Positions 8,443 through 18,271 of a stretch of 64,000 bases of DNA are shown here, in pieces. The position numbers and the translations under genes are program-made. Location: contig NZ_JABX01000007.1 in the NCBI RefSeq assembly GCF_001469165.1, positions 101,654-165,653 on the forward strand, written 5' to 3'. This DNA comes from Thiohalocapsa sp. ML1 (lineage in GTDB: Bacteria > Pseudomonadota > Gammaproteobacteria > Chromatiales > Chromatiaceae). The stretch's first letter is position 1. Each line of letters starts with the position of its first letter. The notes below the pieces were generated by a model. The model was not told the DNA's origin and searched no databases. It saw only the letters and a program-made list of their open reading frames with translations.

Positions 8443-9858
8443 ATGGCGACAGCACCGCAGATCGTGAGCCTATGGCAGCGCCCGGACCGCAACGGCTTCC
8501 TGTGCTCGGGTCTGCTGCTCGGCCCGGCACACATCCTGACCGTCAAGCACGCCTTCGAGGGCATGCAGCCCGACGCGCCGGTCTACGTGCGGCTCATCGA
8601 CGGCGTCGACGACGATGTCGCGGCCAGGGTCTTGCAGCGCCATCGAGAGCTGGACGCGGCGATCCTGGAGCTGGCGAGTGCCGTTGCGGGCGTCTCGCCG
8701 CCGAATCTGCTGACGCGCGCGAATCTCGACTTTACGGGGCGCGCCGCGGTGTTGCGCGCCATCGACCCGCACACTTACCGACGCGTCAGCCCGCCGAGCT
8801 TCGGCGTTGCCGGCTACGACCACGACGCGCACGAGTACATCGTGATGCCCGAGAACGCCCGGGGTCACAGCGGCGGCGTGCTGGAGGTGGACGGCCTCGC
8901 CATCGGCCTGCTCGTGAAGCGGGCCAGCGCCGATCCGCTCTGCCGCGCCATTGCCATGCATCGGCTCCAGCCTTGGCTGGACGATGTCTTGCGCTCGCCG
9001 GCGCCGGTCTGCGCGCCGGGCGCCGAGTCGGCACCGCGGATGCGCCGCTCGGGTGCCTCGCTGGAGCTTGCCCGGCGCGTGCGCGAGCGCATCCGCGCCA
9101 TCCTCAGGGACGACTGCCCGGAGCAGATGACGCGGCTCTGGGGCGGCGACCCGCTCGGCGGCAGCGCGGACGCCGAGCCGGCGGAGCAACTGCCGGCGCT
9201 GATCGACGGGCTCTTCGTCGCGACGCGCAAGCTGCTCGACGAGGCGCGGACCGGCGCCGGCGGTCCGGACCGGCTCGGCCGCGCGCGCACCTGCGGGCTG
9301 CGGCTGATCTCCGAGCTGCTCAAGCTCGCCGTCGATGCCGGCGACGCGAACGCGCTCGACAAGCTCGACCGCGATCCCATGCGCCTGCACGTCGCCTGCC
9401 GGTTCCCCGGCACCGCCGATGCGGTCTACTTCGCCGTCGAGGACCTGCCCAACCTGTTGCAGGCGAGGCCGCGCTCCAGCGACATCGCCAGCGCCTACGC
9501 CGTGCACCACGACGACCTCATCGCCGGCGGCCAGGGCGAAGACCTGCGCGCGGAGCTGCTGTCGAAGCTGTGGGTGACCGTGATGGACGAGGCGCTGCCG
9601 GCGCGCATCGAGCCGAAGCACGAGCAGCAGCTCATCGCCCGCATTGCCCGGCATGACCGGCGTGATGGCCGCCGCTACTTGTTCGCCGCAGCCGGCACCG
9701 CGGCCTGGCTGAACGACAGCCACTATCGCCGCTGGGCCGATGAACTGCGCATCGGGATGGTGTTGTACGAGGACGGCGACTGTCCGCTGCTGTTGGTCGA
9801 AGAGGCGGAGCTCATCGACAGCGTGCGCGAGTATCTGACCCTGCTGGAGACGCATTGA
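8443..9858 (+). CDS. Trypsin-like serine protease with C-terminal helical domain (conflict-system effector)
   Basis: 471 residues. The chymotrypsin-fold triad is visible: H36 in L-T-V-K-H, D71 in E-L-D-A-A-I-L-E-L, and S143 in G-H-S-G-G. There is no signal peptide, so the protease is cytoplasmic. From about residue 200 to the end there is a helical region (R-V-R-E-R-I-R-A-I-L; W-V-T-V-M-D-E-A-L-P; D-E-L-R-I-G-M-V-L-Y-E-D-G) that resembles the C-terminal region of VMAP-type proteins; that match is tentative. The stop overlaps the start of the MoxR gene. In published analyses of such cassettes the protease is the predicted effector held in check by the ATPase. Confidence 0.78.
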   Translation: MATAPQIVSLWQRPDRNGFLCSGLLLGPAHILTVKHAFEGMQPDAPVYVRLIDGVDDDVAARVLQRHRELDAAILELASAVAGVSPPNLLTRANLDFTGRAAVLRAIDPHTYRRVSPPSFGVAGYDHDAHEYIVMPENARGHSGGVLEVDGLAIGLLVKRASADPLCRAIAMHRLQPWLDDVLRSPAPVCAPGAESAPRMRRSGASLELARRVRERIRAILRDDCPEQMTRLWGGDPLGGSADAEPAEQLPALIDGLFVATRKLLDEARTGAGGPDRLGRARTCGLRLISELLKLAVDAGDANALDKLDRDPMRLHVACRFPGTADAVYFAVEDLPNLLQARPRSSDIASAYAVHHDDLIAGGQGEDLRAELLSKLWVTVMDEALPARIEPKHEQQLIARIARHDRRDGRRYLFAAAGTAAWLNDSHYRRWADELRIGMVLYEDGDCPLLLVEEAELIDSVREYLTLLETH

Positions 9859-10850
9859 TGCCGGCCGGCGACAACCCAACCGATGCCCCGGGCGCGGAAC
9901 AGCCGCCGCCGCACCCCATCCCCGTTTACCCCATCGGCCCCCCCATCCCGCTCCCCGAGCAGGGCACCTGGCCCAAGTCGATCCACCGCTTCGACGCCGA
10001 CACCGCCGCGGCGCTGCGCGCCGCCGAGGCCGCCGAGCGCCCGCTCCTGATCCGCGGCGACCCCGGCACCGGCAAGAGCCAGACGGCGCGGGCCGCCGCC
10101 GCGGCGGCCGGGCGGCTCTTCGTCTCCGTCACCATCGACGGGCGCACCGAGGCGGCGGACCTGCTCTGGCAGCACGATGCCGTGGCCAGGCTCGCCGACG
10201 CCCAGTCCGGCCAAGGCGCCGGCCCGCCCGGCGACTATCTGAGCCCCGGCCCGCTCTGGTGGGCCTACGACTGGACCAGCGCGGAGCGCCAATGGCAGGC
10301 GCAGCAGCAGGGCGAGCGCCCGGACGCCCCCGCGGGCTGGCGCCAGGAGGCGGGCACGGTGCTGCTCATCGACGAGATCGACAAGGCCGACCCGGACCTG
10401 CCGAACGCCTTTTTGGAGCTGCTCGGCAACCGCGGCTTCACGGTGCCGCTGCTCGGCCGGCAGGTCATCCGCGGCGCCCGGCCGCCGCTGGTGATCATCA
10501 CCACCAACGAGGAGCGCGAGCTGCCCAACGCCTTCCTGCGCCGCTGCCTGGTGCGCACCCTGCGGCTGCCGGAGCCGCTGGCCCCGTGGCTCGCCGGCAT
10601 GGGCCGGCTGCACCTGGAGCGGCTCGGGCTCGCGGCCTGCTGCTTCGACGACGTGCTCGCCGCCGCCGCCCGGCTGCTCCTCGACGACCGCCGCGCCGCC
10701 GAGCAGAGCCAGCGCTACCAGCCGGGGCTCGCCGAGTACCTGGACCTCGTCATCGCCGTCGCGCGACTGGAGCCAACCGAGCCCAAGCAGCAGGAGCTGC
10801 TGGGCCAGCTCGCGGGCTTCGCGTTGCGCAAGTCCGACGACGCCGACTGA
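9858..10850 (+). CDS. MoxR-type AAA+ ATPase of the trypsin/vWA cassette
   Basis: 330 residues. Walker A is R-G-D-P-G-T-G-K-S (near 66-74), Walker B is V-L-L-I-D-E-I-D-K-A-D (near 168-178), and the sensor-1 region is I-I-T-T-N-E-E-R-E-L-P-N-A-F-L-R-R-C. The N-terminal 40 residues are proline-rich. The ATG at 9858 shares its A with the TGA of the protease gene, giving translational coupling. Together with the protease before it and the vWA-like protein after it, it forms a MoxR-vWA-effector set. Confidence 0.88.
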   Translation: MPAGDNPTDAPGAEQPPPHPIPVYPIGPPIPLPEQGTWPKSIHRFDADTAAALRAAEAAERPLLIRGDPGTGKSQTARAAAAAAGRLFVSVTIDGRTEAADLLWQHDAVARLADAQSGQGAGPPGDYLSPGPLWWAYDWTSAERQWQAQQQGERPDAPAGWRQEAGTVLLIDEIDKADPDLPNAFLELLGNRGFTVPLLGRQVIRGARPPLVIITTNEERELPNAFLRRCLVRTLRLPEPLAPWLAGMGRLHLERLGLAACCFDDVLAAAARLLLDDRRAAEQSQRYQPGLAEYLDLVIAVARLEPTEPKQQELLGQLAGFALRKSDDAD

Positions 10851-10881
10851 CGCCGGATTGCCGGCGCCCCAAGGAGACCCG

Positions 10882-13800
10882 GTGACCCAGAGCGCACACG
10901 CCCGCCCCGGCATGCTCGGCCGCGCCGCGCTGGCGCAGGTCATCGCCCGGCTGGACCGCGCCGAATGGCCGGCGGCGGCAGCGGCGCTGGGCTTCGAGCC
11001 CGTGGCGCAGCGTCCGCGGCCAAACCCGCCGCCCGCCGACAAGACCGACGCGGCGCCGGCCCCGCGCGCCCGCACCGCGCCGGAGTCCGACGCCGCCGAC
11101 ACCGCGCCCAAGCCCGCGCCCTACCGCCCCGCCGACCTGCCGGACCTGCCGTTCTGGCGCATCGCCGCCGTCGAGCGGCGGCCACCCGACCCGAGCGCCC
11201 GCCGCGTGCCCGGCTGGCTCGCCGACGCCACGCCCTGGGACGCGCTGCCGCAGGCCGACCGCGGCCAGCCGCCGCCGCGGCCGGCGGCCCTGGCGCCGGC
11301 ACCGCGCCAGGCCAGGTTCCTGCGCCAGGTGCTGGCCCGGCCGCGGGCGGGTCGGGCGCTGGACCTGGAGCGCCTCTGCGACTGCCTCGCCCGCTGCCGG
11401 CTGCCGGAGCGCCTGCCGCGTCGCCGCCGGCCGCGCTGGCCCGGCCTGGTGCACCTGGTGCTGGACCTGTCGCCGGCGCTGCGCCCCTTTCAGCACGACC
11501 TCTGGGCCTGGGCGGAGCGGCTGGAGGCCGCCCTCGGCCGGCGCTTGCTCCGGCTCGCCACGCACGGCGGCAGCCCGCTGGACCTGGAACGCCTCGGCGC
11601 GGACGCCGGCCCGCGCAGGCCGCTCGCCATCGCCGACGGCACGCCGCTCATCATCCTCGGCGACGCCGGCCTGTACGACCCCCACGGCAGCAGGCATCGC
11701 CACTGGCTCGCGCTGGCCGAGCGCAGCGCCCGCGCCGGCATGCGCCCGCTGCTGCTCGCCCCGGTGCCGCCGCGGCTGCTCACGCCCGCCGTCAGTCGCC
11801 GCTTCGCCTGCGCCCTGCTGGAGCGCGGCGCGCCGCTGCGCCTGGCGCGCCCGCGGCGGCCGAGCCCCGACCCGGAGCCGGAGCGCCCGCGCGCGCCGCC
11901 GCCGCTGCGCACGCTCGACCCAAGCTCGCCGATCACGCCGGACGCCGCGGCGGACGCCGAGCCGCCCGCCACCGACCCGGCGACCGCCGCCCTGCTCGCG
12001 GCGCTCGCCCCCGGCGCCCGCACCGAGCCCGCGCTGCTGCGCCGCCTGCGCCTGCTGCTGGCCGGTCAGGGCTCGGACTTGGGCCCGGACTTGGACTCGG
12101 ACTTGGCCCCGTACCCGGACATCGGCAGCGAGCACGCGGCCTGGAACCACCCGGACCTGGTGGCCGACGAGCTCGCCTGCGCGCTGCGCCCGGACCGGCG
12201 CGCCGCCGCCGAGGCCGCGTTTCGGGCGCTGCCGGCCGCGACGCGCCGGGCCATCCTCACAGCGCGTGCGGAGTTTCATCGGCACAGCTCCCCCTTCGTG
12301 CGCCTCGAAGAGGCCCTGGCCGCCGCGGCGCTCGCCGGCGCCGGCGCGGACGCCGGCCTGCCGCAGCCCGTCGCCGCGGCCCTGGCGCAGGCCCTGCGCG
12401 ACGCGGAGCACTGGGCGGCCACCCTGCATCGGCCGGACCGCGGCGGCCAGCACCCGCCGCTCACCGCCGCCATCGCCGGCCTGGGCCGGCGCCGGCCGGC
12501 GCTGCTCGCGCGGCACCGCGAGCTGGCCACCGCCTGGGCGCTGGCCAAGCAGACGGAGCTGCGCGCCGGCGCGCTCGCGGCGCTGCCGCCCGGCCTCGAC
12601 CCGGACCTGCTGCGCTGGCTGCTGGCGCCGGACGACCCGGAGCGGCCCGTGCTGCTCGCCCAGCAGGGCGAGGCCATCGGGCTCTATGCCGCCGACGGAC
12701 CCGCGCCCGCGGCCGTGCTCGCGCACGGCAGCCTCGCCGGTGCCTACTGGGAGCTGGAGCCGGCCCGCGCGCCCGGGGCCGACGCTGCTGCCGGGCGCGA
12801 CGACTTGGCGCAGCGGCTGCGGGCCTCCGCGCTCGGCAGCGGTCTCCGCCTTGGCGAGTCGCGCCCGCCGGCGCAGGACCGGCGCTGGCGCATCACCGCC
12901 GGCGACACCCGCTGGATACTGGAGGCCATCCGCCGGCCCCCCTGGGCACGCGGGCTCGGGCGCGACGGGCTCGGGCTGTTCGCCGAGCCAGCGCCCGAGC
13001 TGCTGGGCCCGGCGGACAAGGCCGCCACCGACCACCAGGGCCCGCGCTGCCGCCTGTACTGGCAGCCCGCCGGGCCACTCGCCGTCGCCGGGCTGGACGA
13101 CCCGCTGCCGCTGCCCGAGGGCGCCTGGTGGGACGCGGCGCTGTTCGAGCAGGCCGGCACCCGGGGCTCTCGGTTGGCACCAGAATCGGCGACCGCTGTG
13201 GGTCTCATCCGGACCGCCCTGCTGCCGGCACCGGACTGGGCCGAGCGCCACGGCCTCGACGCCCATGGCCTCTGGGCCGAATTCAGCGTCGCCGGCGTGG
13301 TGCAGCGGCTGCGCTGGCTGCCCCCGGGGGAATTTCTCATGGGCTCGCCGGAGGACGAGCCCGATCGGGACAAAGACGAGCAACAGCACCCGGTGCTGCT
13401 GACCCGGGGCCTCTGGCTCGCGGACACCGCCTGCACGCAGGCGCTGTGGCAGGCCGTGCTCGGCGAGACGCCGAGCGGGTTTCAAGGCCCGGAACGGCCC
13501 GTGGAGCAGGTGAGCTGGGAGGCTGTCGTCGAGCGCTTCCTGCCGGCGCTGAACGCATGCGTGCCGGGGCTCGAAGCCCGGCTGCCGACGGAGGCCGAGT
13601 GGGAATACGCTTGCCGCGCCGGGACGACGACGCCCTTCAGCTTCGGCGACCGGCTCAGCACGGACCAGGCCAACTACGACGGCAACTATCCTTATGCCGG
13701 CGGCGAGCAGGGCGAGTACCGCGCGCATGCGCTCGATGTCAAGGCGCTGCCGGCCAACCAATGGGGGCTGTATCAGATGCACGGCAATGTCTACGAATGG

Positions 13801-14196
13801 TGCCAGGACTGGCTGGGGGACTATCCCGAGTCGCTGGTGAAGGACCCGATCGGATCATCGGCGGGCCGCGGGCGCGTGCTGCGCGGCGGCTACTGGAACG
13901 GCCGCGCCAGGTGGTGCCGCTCCGCCTTCCGCGACGCCCGCGGGCCGGCCTCCCGCAGCAGTGACGCCGGCTTCCGGCTTGCCCGAGGGCCTTCCCCCCT
14001 GGCAGGCGAGCAGGCAGGCGGGCAGGGCAGCGGCGCGGGCGCGGCGGGCACGGGCGCCGGTGGCGGAGCCCCGGCGACCGAGCCCGCCGTGCCGGCGCCG
14101 CTGCCACGGGGCGAGCGCCCCGAGCGACCGAGTCCGGACAAACCAACCGACAGCGGCGGATTCCTGCGCCGGCTATTGGGGAGGCGACGCAAATGA
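10882..14196 (+). CDS. vWA-like / SAV_2336-type protein fused to a formylglycine-generating-enzyme-like domain
   Basis: 1104 residues starting at GTG 10882, which has AAGGAG five bases upstream. Around residues 190-310 there is a Rossmann-like vWA module (L-V-H-L-V-L-D-L-S-P-A-L, a degenerate D-x-S metal motif, and I-I-L-G-D-A-G-L-Y-D). It is flanked by Pro/Ala/Arg-rich linkers and a long helical middle. Residues about 806-1036 are a FGE-sulfatase (SUMF1) domain: P-P-G-E-F-L-M-G-S, L-P-T-E-A-E-W-E-Y-A-C-R, M-H-G-N-V-Y-E-W-C, V-L-R-G-G. Of the two catalytic cysteines of true formylglycine enzymes only the second is present (G-G-Y-W-N-G-R-A-R-W-C), so a binding role is more likely than catalysis. 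The tail is low complexity. It is likely the recognition/scaffold component of the cassette. Confidence 0.75.
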   Translation: MTQSAHARPGMLGRAALAQVIARLDRAEWPAAAAALGFEPVAQRPRPNPPPADKTDAAPAPRARTAPESDAADTAPKPAPYRPADLPDLPFWRIAAVERRPPDPSARRVPGWLADATPWDALPQADRGQPPPRPAALAPAPRQARFLRQVLARPRAGRALDLERLCDCLARCRLPERLPRRRRPRWPGLVHLVLDLSPALRPFQHDLWAWAERLEAALGRRLLRLATHGGSPLDLERLGADAGPRRPLAIADGTPLIILGDAGLYDPHGSRHRHWLALAERSARAGMRPLLLAPVPPRLLTPAVSRRFACALLERGAPLRLARPRRPSPDPEPERPRAPPPLRTLDPSSPITPDAAADAEPPATDPATAALLAALAPGARTEPALLRRLRLLLAGQGSDLGPDLDSDLAPYPDIGSEHAAWNHPDLVADELACALRPDRRAAAEAAFRALPAATRRAILTARAEFHRHSSPFVRLEEALAAAALAGAGADAGLPQPVAAALAQALRDAEHWAATLHRPDRGGQHPPLTAAIAGLGRRRPALLARHRELATAWALAKQTELRAGALAALPPGLDPDLLRWLLAPDDPERPVLLAQQGEAIGLYAADGPAPAAVLAHGSLAGAYWELEPARAPGADAAAGRDDLAQRLRASALGSGLRLGESRPPAQDRRWRITAGDTRWILEAIRRPPWARGLGRDGLGLFAEPAPELLGPADKAATDHQGPRCRLYWQPAGPLAVAGLDDPLPLPEGAWWDAALFEQAGTRGSRLAPESATAVGLIRTALLPAPDWAERHGLDAHGLWAEFSVAGVVQRLRWLPPGEFLMGSPEDEPDRDKDEQQHPVLLTRGLWLADTACTQALWQAVLGETPSGFQGPERPVEQVSWEAVVERFLPALNACVPGLEARLPTEAEWEYACRAGTTTPFSFGDRLSTDQANYDGNYPYAGGEQGEYRAHALDVKALPANQWGLYQMHGNVYEWCQDWLGDYPESLVKDPIGSSAGRGRVLRGGYWNGRARWCRSAFRDARGPASRSSDAGFRLARGPSPLAGEQAGGQGSGAGAAGTGAGGGAPATEPAVPAPLPRGERPERPSPDKPTDSGGFLRRLLGRRRK

Positions 14197-14217
14197 AGTA
14201 CCGCTTTTCCGACTGGC

Positions 14218-14337
14218 TCCCACGCGGAAGCCGGGGAGCAAGGCCTGACGCTCCAGCGACCCGGGCGCGCTGCGCCAGCGGGCGGGGGACGCGCGGCGCT
14301 GGAGCGCCGGCCACGCGCTCCCCGGCTTACGCGTCGG
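14218..14337. repeat. REP-like doublet/foldback between two FGE-domain genes
   Basis: Nested inverted arms: AAGCCGGGGAGC (14228-14239) pairs with GCTCCCCGGCTT (14317-14328), and inside them CGCTCCAGCG (14249-14258) pairs with GGCGCTGGAGCGCC. Both inner palindromes have the CTCCAG/CTGGAG core of the genome's palindrome family. It fills most of the 267-bp gap between the two FGE genes. Confidence 0.7.
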
Positions 14338-14463
14338 AGCGAGGCGGGCACCTGCCACGCGGGTCGGGCGGCGAACAGGAAGGGCGCCGGCGCGCAAGTA
14401 GGGGGCCTGGCAGCGGGCCGCCCGAACGCCCGCCGGCCGTCCGCCGCATGTCCGCGTGATCCC

Positions 14464-15351
14464 ATGCCAGACGACGCCCTGAGCCCGGAATCCGTCTCGC
14501 CTGCTGCCCAGCCTCGGCTGCCGGCCCTGTTCCCGGAGGCCTGGGCCTGTGCCTTCGGCCAGGATGACCGGGGTCTCTGGCAGGCCTTTGCCGTGGGGGA
14601 TGTGGTGCAGCACTTGCGCTGGCTGCCGCCGGGCGCCTTCCTGATGGGCTCCCCGGACGACGAGCCCGAGCGGCGCGACAACGAGCAGCAGCACCCGGTG
14701 CTGCTGACCCGGGGCCTCTGGCTGGCGGACACCGCCTGCACGCAGGCGCTGTGGCGGGCGGTGCTGGCCGAGACGCCGAGCGATTTCCACGGGCCGGAGC
14801 GCCCGGTGGAGCGGGTGAGCTGGGATGATGTCGTCGAGCGCTTCCTGCCGGCGCTGAACGCATGCGTGCCGGGACTCGACGCCCGTCTGCCGACCGAGGC
14901 CGAGTGGGAATACGGCTGCCGCGCCGGCACCACGACGCCGTTCAGCTTCGGCGACCGGCTCACCACGGACCAGGCCAACTACGACGGCAACTTTCCGTAT
15001 GCCGGCGGCGCGAAGGGGCTTTATCGGCAGCAGACCCTCGAGGTCAGGGCGCTGCCGGCCAACGGCTGGGGCCTGTATCAGATGCACGGCAACGTCTATG
15101 AATGGTGCCAGGACTGGCTGGGCGACTATCCCAAACGGCTGGTCCGGGACCCGACCGGCCCGTCGGCGGGCCGCGAGCGCGTGCTGCGCGGCGGCCGCTG
15201 GCTCGGCAGCGCCAGGTGGTGCCGCTCCGCCCACCGCATCGCCGACGTGCCGGCCTACCGCTACTGGAACGTCGGCTTCCGGCTTGCCCGAGGGCCTTCC
15301 CCCCAGGCGGGCGGGCAGGCAGGCGAGCAGGGGCCGGCGGATTGGGCGTGA
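14464..15351 (+). CDS. Stand-alone formylglycine-generating-enzyme-like (FGE-sulfatase) domain protein
   Basis: 295 residues, almost entirely one FGE-sulfatase domain. It is very similar to the C-terminal domain of the preceding giant (same L-P-T-E-A-E-W-E-Y, M-H-G-N-V-Y-E-W-C, R-L-A-R-G-P-S-P motifs and a shared Gly/Gln/Ala-rich tail), so it arose by local duplication. As in the paralogue, the first catalytic cysteine is Gly (G-G-R-W-L-G-S-A-R-W-C). No convincing ribosome-binding site precedes ATG 14464. It may diversify the binding specificity of the cassette. Confidence 0.78.
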   Translation: MPDDALSPESVSPAAQPRLPALFPEAWACAFGQDDRGLWQAFAVGDVVQHLRWLPPGAFLMGSPDDEPERRDNEQQHPVLLTRGLWLADTACTQALWRAVLAETPSDFHGPERPVERVSWDDVVERFLPALNACVPGLDARLPTEAEWEYGCRAGTTTPFSFGDRLTTDQANYDGNFPYAGGAKGLYRQQTLEVRALPANGWGLYQMHGNVYEWCQDWLGDYPKRLVRDPTGPSAGRERVLRGGRWLGSARWCRSAHRIADVPAYRYWNVGFRLARGPSPQAGGQAGEQGPADWA

Positions 15352-15436
15352 ACCGGCACGCGCAGGCGGCATCGCGCCGGCTTTGCATCCGGTGCTTGCG
15401 GGCGCTGGAAGGCTCCCCCTATAATGCGCGGCTTGC

Positions 15437-15513
15437 AGGCGCGTAGCTCAGTTGGTTAGAGCACCACCTTGACATGGTGGGGGTCGGTGGTTCGAGTCCA
15501 CTCGCGCCTACCA
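15437..15513 (+). tRNA. tRNA-Val (GAC)
   Basis: 77 nt including encoded ACCA. Acceptor AGGCGCG pairs with CGCGCCT. The D-arm is TAGCTCAGTTGGTTAGAGC, the anticodon stem CCACC/GGTGG encloses TTGACAT with anticodon GAC, and the T-arm is GGTGG-TTCGAGT-CCACT. All arms pair. Confidence 0.95.
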
Positions 15514-15681
15514 ACTTCGGGCCGCCGGCCTCTAGGGGCTTGGCGGCTTTTGTTTTTCTGCCGTCGCGGCGCGCGCGGCGGCGGTTCGGCCCGGCCGGAA
15601 TCGGGCTGGATGGGCTAAAGGACGATGAGGTTCAAGCGATCCCTCGTATCGATCGCCACTGAAAAGCACGCAGGTCTCCCG

Positions 15682-17595
15682 ATGCCGCAGATTACGCTCC
15701 CCGACGGTTCCGTCCGCAGCTTCGATGCGCCGGTGACGGTGCAGGCCATCGCCGCCAGCATCGGTCCCGGGCTCGCGAAGGCAACCCTGGCCGGGCGCGT
15801 CAACGGCCGCCTGGTGGATGCGAGCTGCGTCGTTGCCGAGGATGCCGAGGTGTCCATGGTCACGGCCAAGGACGAGGAGGCGCTGGAGCTGCTGCGCCAC
15901 GATGCCGCCCATGTCATGGCGCAGGCCGTGCAGGAGCTCTATCCGGGCACGCAGGTGACCATCGGCCCGGCCATCGAGAACGGTTTTTACTACGACTTCG
16001 CGCGCGACGAGCCCTTCACGCCGGAGGACTTGGCCGCCATTGAGCAGCGCATGCACGAGATCGTCGCCCGCGACCTGCCCATCGCGCGCGAGGTCTGGGA
16101 GCGCGAGGAGGCCAAGCGCGTCTTCGGCGGTCTCGGCGAGACCTACAAGGTCCAGATCATCGACGACATCATCCCCGAGGGCGAAGAGGTCTCGGTGTAT
16201 CGCCAGGGCGAGTGGTTCGACGTCTGCCGCGGCCCGCACCTGCCGAGCACGGGCAAGCTGGGCCAAGGCTTCAAGCTCATGAAGCTGGCCGGCGCCTACT
16301 GGCGGGGCGACTCCCGCAACCCGATGCTACAGCGCATCTACGGCACGGCCTGGCGCGACAAGAAGGAGCTCAAGGCCTACCTGCATCGCCTGGAGGAGGC
16401 CGAGAAGCGCGACCACCGCAAGCTCGGCAAGCAGCTCGATCTGTTCCACTTCCAGGACGAAGCCCCGGGCATGGCCTTCTGGCACCACAAGGGCCGGGTC
16501 ATCTATCGGGAAGTCGAGCGCTACATGCGCGCCAAGCTGGACGAGTACGGCTACCAGGAGGTCGAGACGCCGCAGGTGCTCGACCGCTCGCTGTGGGAGC
16601 GGTCCGGTCACTGGGAGAAGTTCGCGGACGATATGTTCACGACGCACCTGGACGACCACGACTTTGCGATCAAGCCCATGAACTGTCCGGGGCACATCCA
16701 GCTCTTCAACCAGGGGCTGAAGAGCCACCACGATTTGCCGCTGCGCATCGCCGAGTTCGGCGTCGTGCACCGCAACGAGCCGTCCGGGACGCTGCACGGG
16801 CTGATGCGCGCGCGCCGCTTCACGCAGGACGACGCGCATGTCTTCTGCACCGAGGAGCAGCTCCAGGCGGAGGTGTCGACGCTCATCGACATGGTGTTCG
16901 AGACCTACCGGGACTTCGGCTTCGACAGCATTGAGCTGGCGCTGTCGCTGCGTCCCGACAAGCGCGTCGGCAGCGACGCGCTGTGGGACAAGGGCGAGGC
17001 CGCGCTGGAGCAGTCCCTGCGCGCCAAGGGGCTCGACTTCAAAGTGAAGCCGGGGGAGGGCGCCTTCTACGGGCCGAAGATCGAGTTCACGCTGCACGAC
17101 AGCATCGGTCGCGCCTGGCAGTGCGGCACCATCCAGGTGGACTTCTCGATGCCGGGGCGGCTCGACGCGCACTACATCGCCGAGGACAACAGCCGCCAGG
17201 TGCCGGTGATGATCCATCGCGCCATCCTGGGGTCCATGGAGCGCTTCATCGGCATCCTCATCGAGCACTATGCCGGGATTTTGCCGGTGTGGCTGTCGCC
17301 GGTGCAGGTGGTGGTCATGAACATCACCGACCGCCAGGCGGAATACGTGCGCGAGGTCACTAAGACGCTGCGGGACAAGGGATTCCGCGCCGAGTCGGAC
17401 TTGAGGAACGAGAAGATCGGCTATAAAATCCGCGCCCACACGCTGCACCGGGTGCCATACCTGCTCGTCATCGGCGACCGCGAGGTCGAGCAGGGCCAGG
17501 TGGCCGTTAGGGATCGGCAAGGGCAGGACCACGGCGTCATGCCCGTCGAGTCCTTCATCGAAACCCTGACTACCGCCATCGCCGCGCGGAACTGA
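15682..17595 (+). CDS. thrS: Threonyl-tRNA synthetase
   Basis: 637 residues, the usual bacterial ThrRS length. Domains in order: TGS (1-62), editing domain with H-x3-H (R-H-D-A-A-H-V-M) and a T-E/D-rich floor, class II catalytic core with motif 2 ([18 protein letters not shown]), zinc ligands in M-N-C-P-G-H and I-H-R-A, and the C-terminal anticodon-binding domain. ATG 15682 ([10 protein letters not shown]) is taken as start because the TGS domain begins there; an in-frame ATG at 15625 would add 19 unlike residues. It leads the thrS-infC-rpmI-rplT cluster. Confidence 0.97.
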   Translation: MPQITLPDGSVRSFDAPVTVQAIAASIGPGLAKATLAGRVNGRLVDASCVVAEDAEVSMVTAKDEEALELLRHDAAHVMAQAVQELYPGTQVTIGPAIENGFYYDFARDEPFTPEDLAAIEQRMHEIVARDLPIAREVWEREEAKRVFGGLGETYKVQIIDDIIPEGEEVSVYRQGEWFDVCRGPHLPSTGKLGQGFKLMKLAGAYWRGDSRNPMLQRIYGTAWRDKKELKAYLHRLEEAEKRDHRKLGKQLDLFHFQDEAPGMAFWHHKGRVIYREVERYMRAKLDEYGYQEVETPQVLDRSLWERSGHWEKFADDMFTTHLDDHDFAIKPMNCPGHIQLFNQGLKSHHDLPLRIAEFGVVHRNEPSGTLHGLMRARRFTQDDAHVFCTEEQLQAEVSTLIDMVFETYRDFGFDSIELALSLRPDKRVGSDALWDKGEAALEQSLRAKGLDFKVKPGEGAFYGPKIEFTLHDSIGRAWQCGTIQVDFSMPGRLDAHYIAEDNSRQVPVMIHRAILGSMERFIGILIEHYAGILPVWLSPVQVVVMNITDRQAEYVREVTKTLRDKGFRAESDLRNEKIGYKIRAHTLHRVPYLLVIGDREVEQGQVAVRDRQGQDHGVMPVESFIETLTTAIAARN

Positions 17596-17752
17596 ACAGG
17601 CCGCGCGGAACTGACGGCGCAACGGTGATCGACCCTGCCGCACTGCCCGCCGTGACGACGGCCCTGTCGGTCGTGTTGGCATGCGGGCAGGGCGGTGCGC
17701 CCTGTACCGGCGGTCACCTGACGAAATCAGCCCCCGAGGGAGGAGCTTAGCT

Positions 17753-18271
17753 ATCGCTGCATCAAAACGTAACCGCGTCAACGAGGAGATCACGGCATCC
17801 GAGATCCGCCTGATCGGCGCGGAAGGAGACCAGATCGGCGTCCTGACCCTGCGCGCCGCCCTTGAGCGGGCGGAAGCGGAAGGCATGGACCTGGTGGAGA
17901 TCGTGCCCACCGCGGAGCCGCCGGTCTGCCGCCTGATGGACTTCGGGCGTTTTCTGTTCGATCAGAAGAAGAAAAAGTCCGAGGCGCGCAAGAAGCAGAA
18001 ACAGGTGCAGGTGAAGGAGGTCAAGTTCCGCCCCGGCACCGACATCGGCGACTACCAGGTCAAGCTGCGCAACCTGCAGCGGTTTCTGCACGAGGGCGAC
18101 AAGGCCAAGGTCACCATGCGCTTTCGCGGTCGCGAGCACGCGCACCGGGAGCTCGGGCTCGAGCTGCTGCGGCGGGTCGAGACCGACCTCGCCGACATCA
18201 GCATCGTCGAGCAGCAGCCGCAGATGGAGGGCCGGCAGATGGTGATGGTGCTCGGCCCGCGGAAGAAATAG
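17753..18271 (+). CDS. infC: Translation initiation factor IF-3 (AUC start codon)
   Basis: 172 residues with N-domain ([15 protein letters not shown]), lysine-rich linker helix, and C-domain ([21 protein letters not shown]). No ATG/GTG/TTG lies at the family start. Instead ATC at 17753 follows an AGGGAGGAG Shine-Dalgarno at the right distance, so translation begins at AUC. IF-3 discriminates against non-canonical starts, and enterobacterial infC uses AUU for autoregulation; AUC would serve the same loop. The preceding 157 bp have no gene. Confidence 0.92.
   Translation: MAASKRNRVNEEITASEIRLIGAEGDQIGVLTLRAALERAEAEGMDLVEIVPTAEPPVCRLMDFGRFLFDQKKKKSEARKKQKQVQVKEVKFRPGTDIGDYQVKLRNLQRFLHEGDKAKVTMRFRGREHAHRELGLELLRRVETDLADISIVEQQPQMEGRQMVMVLGPRKK

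Noticed and set aside
10750..13782. 1010-codon open frame on the - strand opposite the vWA/FGE gene
   Set aside because: Shadow of a very GC-rich gene. Its translation is Arg/Gly/Ala-rich with no domain, while the + strand shows clear vWA and FGE motifs and an AAGGAG start.
13290..15351. Both FGE-like domains as true formylglycine-generating enzymes for sulfatases
   Set aside because: The first catalytic cysteine is Gly in both, and no sulfatase gene is nearby.
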